Translations under genes and position numbers: made by a program
Notes under the pieces: generated by a model
Databases searched by the model: none
Seen by the model: the letters and a program-made list of their open reading frames with translations, nothing else
Told to the model about the DNA's origin: nothing
In this document: piece by piece, positions 1 to 7,987 of the stretch
How positions within the stretch are numbered: position 1 is the stretch's first letter
Layout: the number at the start of each line of letters is the position of its first letter
Origin: CAZTDD01 sp964612675
Lineage (GTDB): Bacteria; Hinthialibacterota; Hinthialibacteria; Hinthialibacterales; JAKPRU01
Direction of reading: 5' to 3'
DNA: 18,354 bases
Assembly: GCA_964612675.1 (NCBI GenBank)
Contig: CAZTDD010000133.1
Location: forward strand, 1 to 18,354

Positions 1-57
1 TAGTCGGCTGCGGTATTGGCGTGGTCGGCTGCGGTATTGGGGTCGTCGGTTGCGGCT
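1..57 (-). repeat. 21-bp in-frame tandem repeat encoding PQPTTPI
   Basis: Units at 5-25 and 26-46 are near-identical, with a degenerate third unit from 47 and another unit running off the window at position 1. Each encodes the heptapeptide PQPTTPI. It forms a flexible Pro/Thr stalk at the visible C-terminal end of the secreted protein. The copy number cannot be seen. Confidence 0.85.
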
Positions 58-3000
58 TGGGCATATTCTCTTCGAGGTTCACTTCCCGGCCTTCCCCCGC
101 GTCTATCTGAATATCCCCTGTGGTCTTGCCCGGCGTACTGTGGATCACATCATACTTCCCCGAAGGAATCGTCTTTTTCCCCTCACCCTTGATCATCCAC
201 GCACCGTCTCCGTCCGTTCTTGTGCCGATGATGACGGGCGGCTGCTGCGTCGGTTCTTGGGTCTCCGTGTCTACCGTCGATGGTCTTGTCCAATCTCGAA
301 TCTTCTGAAATGCTTCAATTCCCGTTTTGGTTTTATCGATCACTTCCCCTATCGGACCAAGGGCTTTTTTAGCCCCTTCGGCGTAAAAATTGACTCCTTC
401 TTTGCATCCTTCCCTGGCCTGCTGGAGGAAGTAGGAATCCTTGCCGGAGGTGATACTCTCATTCAATTCATAGGCAACCTCATTGTCTGCTTCCCCTGTA
501 CATAGCTTGGCGAATCGTAGTTTGTCGTCGTCCGTCCCGTTCTGGTCGAAATCATCAAAATCCTTGTACTCGTTACCGGAACTGAATTTTTCCCCCTTTG
601 CGATCTCGAAAAGCCTGTCCCGATAAGGTTTCTTGAGTTGCCTGCCTTTCTCCATATAGGGAACGTGCGCCTGCGCTTTGCTCATCCAGCTGCCAACGAA
701 CGGCACATAGCTCAGGATCTTCCCAAATGTACCTCCCCTGACAGCCGAGCGATGATCGCCGAATAGACCCGTCCCCTTCTCCGGCGATTTGCCAACCAGT
801 GACGACAACTGCTCCAGACTCTCCAGCAGATGGACCATGCCCGGCAATGTGTCGTCCAGCACCTGCATCGCTCGCATGTAGGCAAGCACGTCCCCTGTAT
901 CCATTTCGACGTCCGGATCGTCCAGTCCCGTCCGAAAACCGTCCGACGCAATCCGCACAAACTCGACTTCTGCTGTATTATAAAGCAGCATGGCGTCGTA
1001 CAGAGCGGACATACGGTCATGGAATTGCTCCTCCGGAGTCAGCCAAGAATCGGCCTCCGGAACCACTACAAACACGCGTTGCAGAAGCACTCGTCCGTCT
1101 TGACGAACCGTGAGCCAGCCCGTTGTCGCACCGTACGGGACGATAGTACGCAGCAGGCCCCGGCTGGCATCGTAGGACGTCACCTGAGCCGGAACGTCGT
1201 TGAACGTGACGAGCGCCTGCGAGTTGGCTTCCCACAGGCCGATGATGTCCACAGTCGACCAGACGGAGGCATACCCGGGCTCGATGATGGAATACGAGAC
1301 CGGCGCGGACGCATCCCACCCGACATCTTCAAACAGCGGATTGGGAATGGCAGGCAACTCCGGACCGGATAGAGGTGTGATCGTGAAGTTATCAAATTCC
1401 GCCTGCTGCGCGTACAGCTGAATGCCCACGTAACCGGATTCGTATGCCGTATCCTCGCCGGTGACGATGAGCCCATCATCTCTCGCGAACGTGAAGCGCC
1501 CGTCGAGGACCTCCAACGTCCAATGATGTCGCATGCCTTGCTCGTAAGGGATATAGTCATCCTTCACAACCGAAACCAGTTGGTACCACGGTTTCTGGTC
1601 GCTGATCCGCTTCGAGATCTTCATAAAGGGCCCATCGACGCCATCGACGGAGTTCGCCGGCCACCGATCATTGATCATGATTGCCCGATAGTGACGACTC
1701 GTACCCGCATAAGCCCAAACCAATCCCATCCCGTCATCATCCGCCGCAGCCACATCCACCTCGATCCTGAAATTCGTAAACGCTTGCTTTGTGTAGATAA
1801 GAAACGTTCCCATAAGACAGTTGTCTTCAGCACTCCCCCAGATGTTCGAACCTTGATAGAGCGCATAGCCGTCAAGCCCCAGTTCGCTTCTTCGAATCTG
1901 CCAGGTCGCCGGCCCCGCTTGGCCCAGCGACACATCACTCACAACCTGCCAACCATCGAGGCTCCCGTCTTCGAAATCGAACGTAAAGGACTCCGGTGCA
2001 ACTAGCGTCGGCGTTTTGGTCGGCGTCAGCGTTCGCGTGGGTGTAGCGCGTTGAGTCGGTGTTCTGGTCGGCGTCGGCGTTCGCGTGGGTGTGGCGGGTT
2101 GAGTCGGTGTTCTGGTCGGCGTTGGAGTCCACGCGCGCGGCGTCGGTGAACACGTGGGCGGCATCGAGGGAATCGGTGCGAACATCGAGAGTCTGTTGTT
2201 GCTTTCGTCACGTTCCTGCACCTGGTTCAGCACATCAACGGCGACGTCGGCAGTGCCGAACCCGGCGTAACCCGGAAACCACAAGTAGTGTGTCGTTCCC
2301 CCGGCGGCCAGGCCCGATACCGTCTGTCGCGTGCCATCGACTTCAACGACAAACGAACCCGCATCGCCTGCACCTTTGTTTTGTATACAGACGAAGACAC
2401 CCAGCTCCGTCGACGTGTCCGGCTCAAGGCACGGAACAGGCCTCTCAAGGCCGATGAACATATCCACCGGGAGCAGATCCGGAAGCTCGCCACCGCTCGG
2501 AGGCGTGGGCTCCTCCATCGACACCTGGGAGACCTTCAGGTTATCGACCAAGAGGAGCGACTCGGCTCCCGGCCCGCCGTTCTGGACAACAGCCAACACC
2601 GGAAAAGATGGATTCGAGACTTCAAACTCCCCGCCGATCCATAGGTTTTGCCAGCCGCCTCGGGCAGCCAGCCAGGCGTTGCTCACAAACGTCCCCACTG
2701 TCCCCGAACCATTCGTCATCACAAGCGCCGCCGTCCCCGTGTTCCCCTCCTCCACAAGCCCCTCTACCTGGGCAACAAGCGCTACCGGAAATCGATTCTC
2801 AAGGCCCGTAGTGAACACACCGATATTGGCCGCCGTGTCCTGAGGAATGAGTTTCAGACCCATGACATAGTTCCCGGTATCCCGATCGATGTATCTCGAT
2901 ACGTATCCATCGTCCTGGTTGATGTTCTCCAGAAGACCGTCCGTGTTATCGAAGGTTGTGTCCACCGCCAGCTGGACCGGCGACATCTGCGGCGCGCCGA

Positions 3001-4075
3001 AACGCTCAACGGTAATCTTCGTGAATATGACCTGGGCCGATCCCCATACGCTTTTCGGCAGGACCGCCTGAACCGCAACCTGCAGCGAGCCATTCGGCGC
3101 AACGTAGAACAACCGCAGAGGACGGTAGGTGTCCACCGGAACGTCTGGACCCGCCGGGTTTGTGAATCCCAATTGACCATCAATCGGCGAATTCAAAGCA
3201 GCCAACGCCAGCGATACGTCCGACGAGGTCGAACGCGCCCACACAGTGATTCTCACTGGGTCATGGCCCACGTAAATCGGGTCTGTGGACACAACCAGAG
3301 CACCTTCACCGGGATAGAGTTGAACAATGATACCGATGTCCTCCGGCGCGCCCGGCGACAAGGTACCCACTTGCACATCCGCCGGCTGGAATCCCCCCGG
3401 TGGATTGACCATCAGCTGGTTCGCCCCCAGATCGCCGGCCACCAGAGGAATCGACTTGATGAGATCGGTCGGCGCCGTCGAGGGTGGTGTCGGCGTCCTG
3501 GTCCGGGTGGGGGTCCAGGTCGGCGTGGGACGTGGCGTAGAAGTCGGCGTCGCACGTCTGGTCGGGGTCCACGTTGGCGTGGGCCTCGTCAGTGGCGTGT
3601 TTGTCGGCGTTGGACCGGTACGGGTGGCGGCATAGGTAAGAATGATCTTCCAACTATCCAGAACACCCAGATTCCCGCCGAACATATCCAAGGCTTCAAG
3701 TTTCCAATCCCCTCGTGCACTCTCAGACGATACATCCTGTTCGACGATAAACGTCCATGTCCCCGCCCGTCCGCCGGGGACCAATTCGCCTTCGAGACTG
3801 TCGATAAAGAGCAGATCCCCCCACGGCGACACCAAATCGATGAATAGACGATCCGGCTCCGAGTGCGTAACCGTTACCTCGACGCGGAAATGACTAAGCA
3901 CGCGATCGGTCGTACATTTCAGCACACGAATGAGCGGTTCACTCTCGAAATCATCCCAATCAATATAAGGAATTGTCGCCCCCACCTGGTCTTCGAGCAT
4001 CTCCGTGTCGGCTGCCCCACCGCCAGCAACCACCGCGAACACCAACACCACCACGGATGCGAGATGTTTAAACAT
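1..4075 (-). CDS. Large secreted modular protein with P-domain, CARDB and Thr/Pro linkers (3' end beyond window)
   Basis: Read from the ATG at 4075 there is no stop through 1358 codons to the window edge, so the gene is partial. GGAGG lies 8 bases before the ATG. Residues 1-22 are a signal peptide (hydrophobic core, small residues before D23). Modules in order: proprotein-convertase-type P-domain about 50-148 (motifs THSEPDRLFIDLVSPWG and GVLDSWKIIL); Thr/Pro linker 152-203; unassigned beta-rich region 204-525; CARDB-like domain about 528-632 (QNKGAGDAGSF, ERDESNNRL); second Thr/Pro linker about 640-690; LamG/jellyroll-like region about 695-905; IPT/TIG-like domain about 918-1005 (VTFNDVPAQVTSYD, VPYGATTGWLTV); helical region about 1010-1250 with a Ca-loop-like DFDQNGTDDD; short beta module about 1275-1335; then Pro/Thr repeats to the edge. 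It has its own promoter. The domains suggest a cell-surface or extracellular adhesin or scaffold. No catalytic domain is visible, although P-domains often accompany proteases that could lie beyond the edge. Confidence 0.9.
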   Translation of the reverse strand, partial: MFKHLASVVVLVFAVVAGGGAADTEMLEDQVGATIPYIDWDDFESEPLIRVLKCTTDRVLSHFRVEVTVTHSEPDRLFIDLVSPWGDLLFIDSLEGELVPGGRAGTWTFIVEQDVSSESARGDWKLEALDMFGGNLGVLDSWKIILTYAATRTGPTPTNTPLTRPTPTWTPTRRATPTSTPRPTPTWTPTRTRTPTPPSTAPTDLIKSIPLVAGDLGANQLMVNPPGGFQPADVQVGTLSPGAPEDIGIIVQLYPGEGALVVSTDPIYVGHDPVRITVWARSTSSDVSLALAALNSPIDGQLGFTNPAGPDVPVDTYRPLRLFYVAPNGSLQVAVQAVLPKSVWGSAQVIFTKITVERFGAPQMSPVQLAVDTTFDNTDGLLENINQDDGYVSRYIDRDTGNYVMGLKLIPQDTAANIGVFTTGLENRFPVALVAQVEGLVEEGNTGTAALVMTNGSGTVGTFVSNAWLAARGGWQNLWIGGEFEVSNPSFPVLAVVQNGGPGAESLLLVDNLKVSQVSMEEPTPPSGGELPDLLPVDMFIGLERPVPCLEPDTSTELGVFVCIQNKGAGDAGSFVVEVDGTRQTVSGLAAGGTTHYLWFPGYAGFGTADVAVDVLNQVQERDESNNRLSMFAPIPSMPPTCSPTPRAWTPTPTRTPTQPATPTRTPTPTRTPTQRATPTRTLTPTKTPTLVAPESFTFDFEDGSLDGWQVVSDVSLGQAGPATWQIRRSELGLDGYALYQGSNIWGSAEDNCLMGTFLIYTKQAFTNFRIEVDVAAADDDGMGLVWAYAGTSRHYRAIMINDRWPANSVDGVDGPFMKISKRISDQKPWYQLVSVVKDDYIPYEQGMRHHWTLEVLDGRFTFARDDGLIVTGEDTAYESGYVGIQLYAQQAEFDNFTITPLSGPELPAIPNPLFEDVGWDASAPVSYSIIEPGYASVWSTVDIIGLWEANSQALVTFNDVPAQVTSYDASRGLLRTIVPYGATTGWLTVRQDGRVLLQRVFVVVPEADSWLTPEEQFHDRMSALYDAMLLYNTAEVEFVRIASDGFRTGLDDPDVEMDTGDVLAYMRAMQVLDDTLPGMVHLLESLEQLSSLVGKSPEKGTGLFGDHRSAVRGGTFGKILSYVPFVGSWMSKAQAHVPYMEKGRQLKKPYRDRLFEIAKGEKFSSGNEYKDFDDFDQNGTDDDKLRFAKLCTGEADNEVAYELNESITSGKDSYFLQQAREGCKEGVNFYAEGAKKALGPIGEVIDKTKTGIEAFQKIRDWTRPSTVDTETQEPTQQPPVIIGTRTDGDGAWMIKGEGKKTIPSGKYDVIHSTPGKTTGDIQIDAGEGREVNLEENMPKPQPTTPIPQPTTPIPQPT
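2031..2126 (-). repeat. 48-bp in-frame tandem duplication in the Thr/Pro linker
   Basis: Units 2031-2078 and 2079-2126 are nearly identical (a few substitutions) and each encodes 16 residues of the PTRTPTQxATPTRT type. Related shorter units continue on both sides (2003-2030 and 2127-2160). This is a recent-looking linker duplication inside the large secreted protein. A second, more diverged Thr/Pro linker lies at about 3470-3625. Confidence 0.85.
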
Positions 4076-4221
4076 TGTCTGTCCTCCGAAGAGGGAATAT
4101 AGGATTTAGAGATTTCACTTACGTGGGCTGGAAAGGAAAGCCCATCAACAATGCCGGTGGGGGGGCAGAGGCAGATACGATCCCTCTGAGCAAGCGACCC
4201 CTATAGTAGCCCTATGGGCGG

Positions 4222-4249
4222 ATTATCCGCCGCTCGTAGAGGATGTCAA
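4222..4249 (-). promoter_or_regulatory. Sigma70-type promoter for the large secreted protein
   Basis: On the minus strand TTGACA (4249-4244, perfect -35) is followed after 16 bp by GATAAT (4227-4222, 5 of 6 to the -10 consensus). Transcription would start near 4215, giving a leader of about 140 nt before the ATG at 4075. The leader holds a small hairpin (TGGGCT/AGCCCA near 4128-4147), but I recognise no riboswitch in it. Confidence 0.6.
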
Positions 4250-4313
4250 TAGAATCTCGCGTGATTTATTCTGAGAGAATCCAGAGGATTGACGGCATTG
4301 AAATGAGGGAGGG

Positions 4314-4496
4314 TTAGGACTTCACAGCCTCGATATACGCGATGGGAATCGTCAACACGATTTCGCCTCTCTGATTGTCGACAGCATTGAGCTCTTCTTC
4401 CAAGCGTTGAAATACGCCGGTTTCATGTCGTGCTCCAACGATCTCTTTCCACGCGTCCAGAAACGCCAGGCGGAAAGATAATCGATGTCGCTCATT
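4314..4496 (-). pseudogene. Probable gene remnant: C-terminal tail of a lost protein, possibly a methyltransferase
   Basis: The frame ending at 4314 encodes a protein-like tail (AFLDAWKEIVGARHETGVF, then RLEEELN and LTIPIAYIEAVKS) but has no start of its own: upstream of 4496 the frame merely overlaps grpB. An ATG that overlaps the grpB stop (ATGA, 4495-4492) opens a different frame, MSDIDYLSAW, which stops at 4352 after 47 codons. A start coupled to grpB plus a coherent tail out of frame suggests a gene that lost its middle by deletion or has a frameshift. The ending resembles C-termini of some class I SAM-dependent methyltransferases, which is an impression only. A real 47-residue peptide in the ATG frame is the alternative. 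Confidence 0.4.
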
Positions 4497-5007
4497 TCTC
4501 AGCCTCGATCCGTGAAATGATGTCTTTGATGAATCCGTGCTTGCCTGACATATATCCTTCGATATCGTCCGGGAATTCTTTCGCCAGGTTCTGCTTGAGT
4601 TGAGCGTATGTTGATGCCTCGTTCGGATGAGCAATTAAAAAATCTCGAAAAGCAAGATGGTCGGCGATTCTCGGATGGCCGTTTCCAAAAACATGAATGT
4701 GATGAGTTCTGTGGATCTCGTCCCCGTTGATGAAGAATCGCCTGCCGGGTATTCCAAACTCGCCTTTCGGAAGATAGCCGAGCTGTTCCATTTCATGCTG
4801 AAGAACGTCCATCCGGTCGATATCTTTGACTTCAATGAGAATATCGACAATCGGCTTGGCGGGCATACCGGGGACGGCGGTGCTGCCGATGTGATGAATC
4901 GCGATGAGATTATCCGCAAAGAGATCGCGAAGCCGTGTCGCTTCTTGTGCAAACAAACTTGTCCATTCCGGATTGTAGGGCACGACCTCGATTTTTCGTG
5001 TGACCAT
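4492..5007 (-). CDS. GrpB family protein (UPF0157, nucleotidyltransferase fold)
   Basis: 171 residues, full length for the GrpB/UPF0157 family. The N-terminus IEVVPYNPEWTSLF, the HHIGSTAVPGMPAKPIVDI block (residues 38-56, with GST 41-43 and D55) and HHIHVF near 102 are family hallmarks and match the nucleotidyltransferase-superfamily fold. The in vivo substrate of the family is not established. The start at 5007 is preferred over upstream ATGs because those lie inside the preceding PhzF gene and the family begins at this point. It lies 7 bp downstream of the PhzF stop and is the last intact gene of the symporter unit. The name should not be confused with the GrpE chaperone. Confidence 0.88.
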   Translation of the reverse strand: MVTRKIEVVPYNPEWTSLFAQEATRLRDLFADNLIAIHHIGSTAVPGMPAKPIVDILIEVKDIDRMDVLQHEMEQLGYLPKGEFGIPGRRFFINGDEIHRTHHIHVFGNGHPRIADHLAFRDFLIAHPNEASTYAQLKQNLAKEFPDDIEGYMSGKHGFIKDIISRIEAEK

Positions 5008-5014
5008 TCGTTTC

Positions 5015-5797
5015 TTAATCCAGATGGATTGTCCCTTCCAGATAAATGACCGCATGACCGCCGATAGAAACTCGATCGCCTCGATCTTCGCAAAACAGCT
5101 CCCCACCGCGCTGAGAGAGCTGGTGGGCATGAAGCGTTGTTTTTGACAGTCGTTTTGACCAGTACGGAATCAACGTTGAATGGGCCGAGCCGGTAACCGG
5201 GTCTTCCGGAATCCCGGCGCGCGGCGCGAAAAACCGAGACACGAAATCTACCTCGTCCCCCGGTGCGGTTGCAATAATCCCCAGACAATCCAATTCTTCA
5301 AGCTTCTTGAAATCCGGTCTTAGGTTCCGGACATCCGCTTGGCTTGGAAACACGGCCAAATAGTCACGCACTCGGAAAACCGCCTCCGGCTCCCGACCGA
5401 GGCTGTCCGCCAGTTCCTGCGTCATTGCGAAAGGCGTCGGCGGCCACGAAGGAAAATCCATCATCAGAAGATCGTCCTTCCGTTCGACGGTGAGCAGGCC
5501 GCTTTTGGTCTCAAACGAAACCCGATCCCATTCTTCTTCGACATAACGAAAAACCACAAACGCACTCGCCAGAGTGGCGTGTCCGCAGAGTTCCATTTCG
5601 ATTCTCGGCGTGAACCAACGGAGATGATAGTTGGGATCTCCCCGGACTAGAAAAGCGGTTTCGGAGAGATCGTTTTCCGCAGCGATTTGCAGAAGGAGTC
5701 GATCCTCCAGCCATTCATCGAGCAGGCAAACTCCCGCCGGGTTGCCGCCGAAGACGGAAGTTGTGAAAGCGTTGACTTGATAGTAAGGAATGCGCAT
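5015..5797 (-). CDS. PhzF family isomerase
   Basis: 260 residues with the PhzF/YddE (diaminopimelate-epimerase-like) two-domain fold. Visible hallmarks are VNAFTTSVFGGNPAGV at residues 8-23, the catalytic glutamate E46 in NDLSETAFL (equivalent to E45 of PhzF), ELCGHATLAS near 70-79 and EDPVTGSAHS at 198-207. The family isomerises small carboxylic substrates by proton shifts. Outside phenazine clusters the substrate is usually unknown, and no phenazine genes are present here. The start at 5797 (MRIPYYQVNAFT) matches the family start; 35 upstream in-frame codons overlap the P-II gene and are discarded. It lies 28 bp after P-II. The ribosome site is weak (AAAGAAA), so translation may depend on upstream genes. 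Confidence 0.92.
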   Translation of the reverse strand: MRIPYYQVNAFTTSVFGGNPAGVCLLDEWLEDRLLLQIAAENDLSETAFLVRGDPNYHLRWFTPRIEMELCGHATLASAFVVFRYVEEEWDRVSFETKSGLLTVERKDDLLMMDFPSWPPTPFAMTQELADSLGREPEAVFRVRDYLAVFPSQADVRNLRPDFKKLEELDCLGIIATAPGDEVDFVSRFFAPRAGIPEDPVTGSAHSTLIPYWSKRLSKTTLHAHQLSQRGGELFCEDRGDRVSIGGHAVIYLEGTIHLD

Positions 5798-5825
5798 ATT
5801 GTTTTCTTTGCGCAGGGCGATCCGC

Positions 5826-6164
5826 CTATATTGCCTCGGGGCCGCGCTCGCCCGTACGGATACGGTAGACGTCCGACAGGTCGGATACAAACACTTTGCC
5901 ATCCCCGATATTCCCGGTTCGGGCGGTTTTCAAGATCGTATCTACCACTTGCTGGGCAAGATCGTCCGGGACAACCACTTCGATTTTCATCTTCGGAAGC
6001 AGATCGACAACGTATTCGCTTCCACGAAATAACTCCTTATGGCCTTTCTGACGGCCAAATCCCCGCACCTCTGTAATTGTCAAACCGACAACACCGATCT
6101 CTGCGAGTGCGTCCTTTACCTCATCTAGTTTGAACGGTTTGATAATTGCATCGATTTTTTTCAT
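5826..6164 (-). CDS. glnB: P-II nitrogen regulatory protein
   Basis: 112 residues, exactly the GlnB/GlnK length. It starts MKKIDAIIKPFKLDEVKDAL and contains the T-loop GFGRQKGHKELFRGSEY with the uridylylatable tyrosine conserved at Y51, while the Y46 position is F. The ATP/2-oxoglutarate-binding segment TGNIGDGKVFV and the tail RIRTGERG are present. P-II trimers sense ATP/ADP and 2-oxoglutarate and act by binding target proteins, classically glutamine synthetase adenylyltransferase, NtrB or the ammonium channel AmtB. The start is preceded by AAAAAGGTGG. It follows the AGCS symporter by 23 bp, and no amtB or glnA is visible. GlnB versus GlnK cannot be decided from sequence; the transporter linkage favours a GlnK-like role. 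Confidence 0.96.
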   Translation of the reverse strand: MKKIDAIIKPFKLDEVKDALAEIGVVGLTITEVRGFGRQKGHKELFRGSEYVVDLLPKMKIEVVVPDDLAQQVVDTILKTARTGNIGDGKVFVSDLSDVYRIRTGERGPEAI

Positions 6165-6187
6165 ACGTCCACCTTTTTCTTATTCAA

Positions 6188-7540
6188 TCAATCGTTTCCC
6201 CATCGCTTTGTTTCAACGGCGATAACACCCGACAGCAACAAGAGACAAAGAAGATTCGGTACCGCCATCAAGCCGTTCATGATGTCGGCGAAGGTCCACA
6301 CAAAGGCATTCGTCCCGAGCGCCCCGCTGCTAAAGACGACGAGTACCCATAGAATCCTGTAAGGGAGTACCATTTTGATTCCAAAGAGGTATTCCAGACA
6401 TTTCTCACCGTAATAGGCCCATCCCAAGATGGTTGAGAAGGCAAACAAGGCCAGACCGCAGGAGACGATCAACCCACCCCACACGCCGGGCAGTCCCGTG
6501 CGGAACGCCGTCACTGTGAGAGGCGAGCTGTCGAGTCCGCTGTCCCAGACACCGACGGAAATGATCACCAGCGCCGTCATTGTGCATACAACGATCGTGT
6601 CGATGAATGTTCCGGTCATCGAGACAAGCGCCTGTCGTTTCGGATTTTTCGTCTTTGCGGCGGCTGCGGCGATCGGCGCACTGCCAAGGCCGGATTCGTT
6701 CGAGAAGAGACCTCTGCTAACACCCGCTTTGACTGTTTCCTTCACGATTGCACCGATAAAACCGCCTGCCGCAGCGGTGGGATTGAACGCATGATAAAAG
6801 ATCATCTTCAGCGAACCCGGTATCTTCTCGTAGTTCAAAACGAGGATGACTGCAGCACCGACCATATAGATCACCGCCATGACCGGCACAAGAAAACCGG
6901 AGACATCGCCGATGCGCTTGATCCCGCCCAGAATGACGGCTGCTGTGAATCCGGCAAGAAGCAGGGCGGTAATCAGACGCGGCATCGAGAAGGATTCATT
7001 CAGAGCGTTGGCGACCTCATGGGCCTGCACCATGTTGCCGATACCAAATGCGGCAATCGCTCCGAAAATCGAAAAACAGACCCCGAGCCATTTCATGTTT
7101 AACCCGCGTTCCAATGCGTACATCGGCCCGCCACACATCTCCCCTTTTTCGTCGGTGACTCGGTACTTGACCGCGACAATGGCTTCCGAGTATTTCGTCG
7201 CCATTCCGACCGCCGCAGTAACCCACATCCAGAAGATGGCGCCCGGTCCCCCCGCCGCAATCGCTGAGGCGACACCTGCGATGTTGCCCGTTCCGATGGT
7301 CGCAGCGAGAGCCGTCATCAAGGCCTTGAAATGCGAAATATCGCCCTCAGACTCCGTGTCCTCCTTGGAAAACGCCAATCGCAGCCCCCGTCGAAGCGAC
7401 CGTACCTGAATAAAACCAAGCCGCAGGGTAAGGAACAGTCCTGTACCGATGAGCAAGACCTGGAGCGGCGTACCCCATACCACCGAGTCAATCTTCTCGA
7501 GATAACCCATGATTGTCTGGGAAATGGTCGTTTCGTCCAT
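6188..7540 (-). CDS. AGCS family sodium:alanine/amino-acid symporter
   Basis: 450 residues with about ten hydrophobic segments. It shows the family signature GTGNIAGVASAIAAGGPGA (residues 83-101) followed by FWMWVTAAVGMATKYSE, plus NESGLGSAPIAAAAA and GWAYYGEKCLEYLFG. AGCS proteins import alanine, glycine or related amino acids with Na+ across the inner membrane. The ATG at 7540 is chosen because GAGG sits 7 bases upstream and the family begins there; the in-frame ATG at 7606 would add 22 non-conserved residues and lies upstream of the putative promoter. It is the first gene of the unit with P-II, PhzF and GrpB. The exact substrate cannot be read from sequence. Confidence 0.94.
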   Translation of the reverse strand: MDETTISQTIMGYLEKIDSVVWGTPLQVLLIGTGLFLTLRLGFIQVRSLRRGLRLAFSKEDTESEGDISHFKALMTALAATIGTGNIAGVASAIAAGGPGAIFWMWVTAAVGMATKYSEAIVAVKYRVTDEKGEMCGGPMYALERGLNMKWLGVCFSIFGAIAAFGIGNMVQAHEVANALNESFSMPRLITALLLAGFTAAVILGGIKRIGDVSGFLVPVMAVIYMVGAAVILVLNYEKIPGSLKMIFYHAFNPTAAAGGFIGAIVKETVKAGVSRGLFSNESGLGSAPIAAAAAKTKNPKRQALVSMTGTFIDTIVVCTMTALVIISVGVWDSGLDSSPLTVTAFRTGLPGVWGGLIVSCGLALFAFSTILGWAYYGEKCLEYLFGIKMVLPYRILWVLVVFSSGALGTNAFVWTFADIMNGLMAVPNLLCLLLLSGVIAVETKRWGND

Positions 7541-7591
7541 TCGTCTGCCTCGCAAGTCGTTAGTCTCAAAATCCGCTGTGCCCGACTCCGT

Positions 7592-7600
7592 CTTATAGCA
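7592..7600 (-). promoter_or_regulatory. Putative extended -10 promoter for the symporter/P-II unit
   Basis: On the minus strand TGCTATAAG (7600-7592) matches an extended -10 (TG-N-TATAAT) with one mismatch and would start transcription near 7585, about 45 nt before the ATG at 7540. The -35 region is poor, as is usual for extended -10 promoters. I found no GG-N10-GC sigma54 element, although P-II operons are often NtrC-controlled. Confidence 0.35.
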
Positions 7601-7753
7601 CGTCATCGCCGGAGTGAGGAGTGGCGGTGCCTGAGTTTCCTCCCGGCTGGTTTTAGCGCAACTTTTTTCTTATCTGGTGTCCGAAAGCTCAATTCTTTTG
7701 CCTCACGTACCGATAATGACTATGAGGAATGATGTGCTCAAGGAGGAGTTGCA

Positions 7754-7987
7754 ATGTGCTATCGAGGGCAGTTAACAGAGAAACTGGCATCCGCGCTGAG
7801 GCTTTCGATCAGCGAAGTCTGGGAAGCCTTGGAGTCGTTGCGTTTGGCCTGGGACAAGATCGGGCGTGTGCCCTGTGCCGAGATTGACGATTTGGAGAGA
7901 GAACTGGATCTCAAGACGCTCGAGGAGATCGTCTGTTTGTTGGTCGAAACGCGGCAAACAGAGGCTCGGGACCGACAAGTAGCCTGA
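7754..7987 (+). CDS. Small helical protein of unknown function (77 aa)
   Basis: The 77-residue frame is preceded by AAGGAGGAG ending 5 bases before the ATG, among the best ribosome sites in the window, which argues it is real. The product is mostly helical and acidic, with leucine-spaced segments (LTEKLASALRLSISEVWEALE, split by one Pro-containing turn at GRVPCAEIDD). It has no signal peptide and no membrane span. Two cysteines (positions 2 and about 36) do not form a motif. I recognise no family. It is divergent from the symporter and convergent with the coiled-coil gene at 8055. The N-terminal half could be a small winged or helical regulator, but that is speculation. Confidence 0.6.
   Translation: MCYRGQLTEKLASALRLSISEVWEALESLRLAWDKIGRVPCAEIDDLERELDLKTLEEIVCLLVETRQTEARDRQVA

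Noticed and set aside
2003..2160. Regularly spaced repeats that might suggest a CRISPR array
   Set aside because: The repeat is in frame, has a 48-bp period without unique spacers, and encodes a Thr/Pro linker.
2648..3847. 399-codon open frame on the plus strand
   Set aside because: It lies antisense within the large secreted-protein gene, is unusually rich in Arg and Pro, has no ribosome site or recognisable domain, and its openness follows from the codon bias of the true minus-strand frame.
5015..5797. PhzF homologue as evidence of a phenazine biosynthesis cluster
   Set aside because: No other phz genes are in the window, and PhzF-family proteins are widespread without phenazine production.
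7541..7606. Upstream start at 7606 for the AGCS symporter
   Set aside because: The added 22 residues are polar and not family-like, and the putative -10 lies at 7592-7600, downstream of that start; the ATG at 7540 has its own GAGG.
7541..7753. Sigma54 promoter expected upstream of a P-II unit
   Set aside because: The best GG/GC-like pairs in the region do not have the required 10-bp spacing, so an extended -10 promoter is the better reading.
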